In this document: piece after piece, positions 5,613 through 7,857 of the stretch
How positions within the stretch are numbered: the stretch's first letter is position 1
Layout: each line of letters starts with the position of its first letter
Assembly: GCA_937957815.1 (NCBI GenBank)
Contig: CALFXN010000529.1
Location: 1-7,857, forward strand
DNA from: an uncultured Synergistales bacterium
GTDB taxonomy: Bacteria > Synergistota > Synergistia > Synergistales > Aminobacteriaceae
DNA: 7,857 bases
Direction of reading: 5' to 3'
Translations under genes and position numbers: made by a program
The notes under the pieces: generated by a model
Told to the model about the DNA's origin: nothing
Seen by the model: the letters and a program-made list of their open reading frames with translations, nothing else
The model's database searches: none

Positions 5613-7655
5613 TCATGCCGGCCTGATCTCGCGAACCTTTCTCGTATGATACATGGATTGCAACGTTGAAAGCAGCGCTTCTTTTATAGTTGACAAATCA
5701 TGCAATGTAAAGTCCACATCGTCGAGCTGCCCGTCGGACATCTTCGTTGAGATAACCTCGGATACGATCTTATTGAGATCCTGTACGCCGGATATGTTCT
5801 TCACTTCGGCCCGAACCGCCGCTTCGACGGAATCCGCGAGCATCAGGAGGGCTGTTTCGCGGGATGTCGGACGGGGCCCGGGGTAACAGAACTGTTCTCT
5901 CGGCAGATTTTCGCCCTTGGCTTTCGACTTCCTGAAGAAATACGACAGGCACGTCGTCCCGTGATGCTCCGCTATGAAATGTCTGATCGTCGTCGGCAGG
6001 CGGTGAATCTTCGCCAGTTCGAGCCCCTCGCGGACATGGGCGATGATCACGAGGGCCGAAAGCGACGGCGCGAGGCCATCGTGGACATTTTCGTCGGAAA
6101 GCTGGTTCTCGACGAAAAACTGTGGGCGGCGGATCTTTCCGATGTCGTGGTAATACGCTCCAGCCTTGATGAGGTTCGCGTTCATTCCGAGACGGTCCGC
6201 GGCAATTTCCGCAAGCGTTCCGACCATGATGCTGTGGTGATACGTTCCGGGAGCCTCGATCTGTAGGCTCTTGAGAAGCGGGTTCGACGGATGACTCAGT
6301 TCGACAAGCCGAAGCGGGGAAAGCACGTCGAAAAGAACTTCGAGCAGAGGCAACAGGGCGATGATGAGCGTACTCCACACGGCACTCGCGGCCGCGTATG
6401 AAACCATGGTTTTGCCGGAAAGCGGCAGTCCGAATCCCCATCGGAGGAGAACCGCCGTCATCGCCTGCGATACGCCGAGCAGGAACAGCTGCCTCCAGAG
6501 ATGGCTTCTCGACTGAATGTCCCGAAATGTGACGATCGCGGCCGAGGTGCTGACGCATCCCATGAAGACGAGCAGGACGATGTTCGGTGTCGAGAAGCCG
6601 TAAACGACTACGGCGCTGAGAAGCGAAGACGACAGGACGACCTGCGAAGCAAGCCCTCCACGAAGGACGGAAAACGCGAGCCCGGTCACGACGAGGAGTC
6701 CCATTCCCTCGACGAAAAAGAAACCGGAGATATATTCGATCACCCAGTTGAGCACATAAATACTCACGATGAAGGGAAGCAGCTGCTCCTCCTGTGCCGC
6801 GAACTCTCGTTTCTGCTGCTGGAGCGATACCCAGAACGGCCAGAAGAAGAGCAACAATACGACGATGACGATTTGCTTCCAGGGATATCGGCTTTCAGCG
6901 TACCCCTGCGCCCGAAGAATTCGTGCAATCTGCGGAGTAACCATCTGGCCGGAATCCACGATAATATCGCCCGTGTTCATATTCCGCTCGATGGGACGAA
7001 GAGTTTTCGTGACATCCCTCCGGAGAATACCCGTTAGTTCGTCGTCAACGGCGCTCGTGTCCTGGATCGTATTCTCGAGGAGCTGATACACGACGTTGCT
7101 GTCTTCGACAGGAAGGTCGAAATGGGAGATTTCCCTCCACGCCCTTTCCTGTATCGGGACGAAAACATCCGCCGAAACAGCCTCATTGTTGAGAACGTTC
7201 GTTCCGATCCGGACGGCGATGTTGATGAGCTGCTGGCGTTTTTGCGCCGGTATGCCGAGAAGGAGCTTCTGGAGCTGCTCGGGGACACCGGCGAGAACGA
7301 CGTCACCTTCATGGAGCGCTTCCAGTCGAAGGCGGACCTGATCGGCCTTCGCGCCGTCACGAACGACAACGCCGGCTATTGTCTGCCCGACGCGCTGTCT
7401 GAGAAGATCCATGCCTTCCTCGTCCGTGAAACGCATCGGGAACAGCGCGAAATAGGTTCGTGTCGCACGCTGGTTTTCGACAAACCCCGAGACGCGGCCG
7501 TCGAGCATCCACTTGACGGTCACGATCATGACGGCGCAGAGAATCAGCACGAGAAGCGACGAGAGCGTACGCGACGCCGTCCCGCCTCTCAGGAAAGAGC
7601 CGGCGACGTCCCGCGTTCTATTTTTCTTCGGCGATTCTCTTTTCGTATCGCTCAT
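5613..7655 (-). CDS. Seven-transmembrane HD-domain phosphohydrolase, PgpH/YqfF-like (probable c-di-AMP phosphodiesterase)
   Basis: This 680-residue membrane protein has the PgpH layout. It has an N-terminal anchor helix (about residues 31-49, LSSLLVLILCAVMIVTV), a large presumably extracytoplasmic 7TMR-HDED region (about 50-255, ending in ERNMNTGDIIVDSGQMVT), a block of hydrophobic helices (about 260-450), and a cytoplasmic HD domain (about 465-625). The HD domain keeps GTYHHSIMVG, YYHDIGKIRRP with the His503-Asp504 metal pair, later histidines in AEHHGT, and LMLADSVEAAVRAE, so it should be active. In Listeria this family hydrolyses cyclic di-AMP; that activity here is inferred. The frame is open to ATG 7742, but that lies well inside phoH. 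ATG 7655 overlaps phoH by 38 bases and precedes a normal anchor, though its ribosome site is weak (AAGG more than ten bases away). No damage is visible. Confidence 0.94.
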   Translation of the reverse strand: MSDTKRESPKKNRTRDVAGSFLRGGTASRTLSSLLVLILCAVMIVTVKWMLDGRVSGFVENQRATRTYFALFPMRFTDEEGMDLLRQRVGQTIAGVVVRDGAKADQVRLRLEALHEGDVVLAGVPEQLQKLLLGIPAQKRQQLINIAVRIGTNVLNNEAVSADVFVPIQERAWREISHFDLPVEDSNVVYQLLENTIQDTSAVDDELTGILRRDVTKTLRPIERNMNTGDIIVDSGQMVTPQIARILRAQGYAESRYPWKQIVIVVLLLFFWPFWVSLQQQKREFAAQEEQLLPFIVSIYVLNWVIEYISGFFFVEGMGLLVVTGLAFSVLRGGLASQVVLSSSLLSAVVVYGFSTPNIVLLVFMGCVSTSAAIVTFRDIQSRSHLWRQLFLLGVSQAMTAVLLRWGFGLPLSGKTMVSYAAASAVWSTLIIALLPLLEVLFDVLSPLRLVELSHPSNPLLKSLQIEAPGTYHHSIMVGTLAEIAADRLGMNANLIKAGAYYHDIGKIRRPQFFVENQLSDENVHDGLAPSLSALVIIAHVREGLELAKIHRLPTTIRHFIAEHHGTTCLSYFFRKSKAKGENLPREQFCYPGPRPTSRETALLMLADSVEAAVRAEVKNISGVQDLNKIVSEVISTKMSDGQLDDVDFTLHDLSTIKEALLSTLQSMYHTRKVREIRPA

Positions 7656-7857
7656 ATGCTTGCACAACCTTTTGAACAATTTCGTGTCGGACGATGTCGC
7701 TGTGCGAAAGATAGTTGAAGGAAATCCCCTCGATCCCCTCAAGAATCGGTCGTATCTGCCTGAGGCCTGAAACCTTCCCCGAAGGGAGGTCGACCTGCGT
7801 GATATCGCCCGTTACGACCGCTTTCGAGCCGAAGCCAAGTCGCGTCAGGAACATTTT
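7618..7857 (-). CDS. PhoH-like ATPase (YbeZ type), C-terminal end only
   Basis: Only the last 79 residues are in the window; the gene continues past the right edge. They read KMFLTRLGFGSKAVVTGD followed by ITQVDLPSGKVSGL, the highly conserved region after the Walker B motif of PhoH/YbeZ P-loop ATPases, where the VVTGDxTQ block resembles a helicase sensor motif. The rest (residues about 40-79) is the normal helical tail ending AYERYEKRIAEEK. PhoH-family proteins bind ATP and RNA, and YbeZ interacts with YbeY in rRNA processing; having ybeY two genes downstream fits. The Walker A part lies outside, so integrity cannot be judged. The methionine at 7854 is internal, not a start. The gene overlaps the HD-protein start by 38 bases, which places it at the head of this transcript or upstream in it. 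Confidence 0.93.
   Translation of the reverse strand, partial: KMFLTRLGFGSKAVVTGDITQVDLPSGKVSGLRQIRPILEGIEGISFNYLSHSDIVRHEIVQKVVQAYERYEKRIAEEK

Noticed and set aside
5690..5695. Perfect TTGACA on the plus strand within the HD-protein gene
   Set aside because: There is no acceptable -10 box at 16-18 bases, and it would drive only antisense transcription into the coding region.

Overview
The window is a compact, leftward-transcribed housekeeping cluster. Every gene I can support lies on the minus strand, and genes touch or nearly touch except for one 74-base gap. In order of transcription (right to left) they are: the 3' end of a phoH/ybeZ-type ATPase gene; a large membrane HD-domain phosphohydrolase of the PgpH/YqfF type; ybeY (rRNA maturation endoribonuclease); a CorC/HlyC-type DUF21+CBS membrane protein; cdd (cytidine deaminase); era (ribosome-assembly GTPase); a short recO; glyQ; and the first 280 codons of glyS, which runs off the left edge. 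There are no tRNA or rRNA genes, insertion sequences, CRISPR arrays or long non-coding stretches.

Organism: a bacterium of moderately high GC (roughly mid-50s % by eye) with the two-subunit glycyl-tRNA synthetase. The order phoH - HD protein - ybeY - (x) - cdd - era - recO - glyQ - glyS is the arrangement I associate with Firmicutes and Synergistota. A corC gene directly after ybeY, in place of the dgkA usual in Firmicutes, together with the base composition, makes me favour a member of Synergistota. This rests on gene order and protein resemblance only, and I could not test it.

How the genes work together: PhoH/YbeZ, YbeY and Era are linked to 16S rRNA maturation and 30S assembly, CorC homologues (YbeX) have been tied to the same process, and GlyQS charges tRNA-Gly. 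The block is therefore largely about translation, with pyrimidine salvage (Cdd), recombinational repair (RecO) and a probable cyclic-di-AMP phosphodiesterase (PgpH-like) carried along. The tight packing (a 38-base phoH/HD overlap, a 4-base ybeY/corC overlap, a 20-base cdd/era overlap and a 6-base era-recO gap) implies one transcript from phoH to recO. The recO-glyQ gap contains a near-consensus sigma-70 promoter, so glyQ-glyS can also be transcribed on its own.

I found no undescribed system here. The points most worth a second look are a RecO that seems to lack both the zinc-ribbon cysteines and part of the C-terminal region, the internal glyQ promoter with a leader too short for a T-box, and the gene order, which combines the ybeZ-ybeY-ybeX core with the cdd-era-recO-glyQS block.
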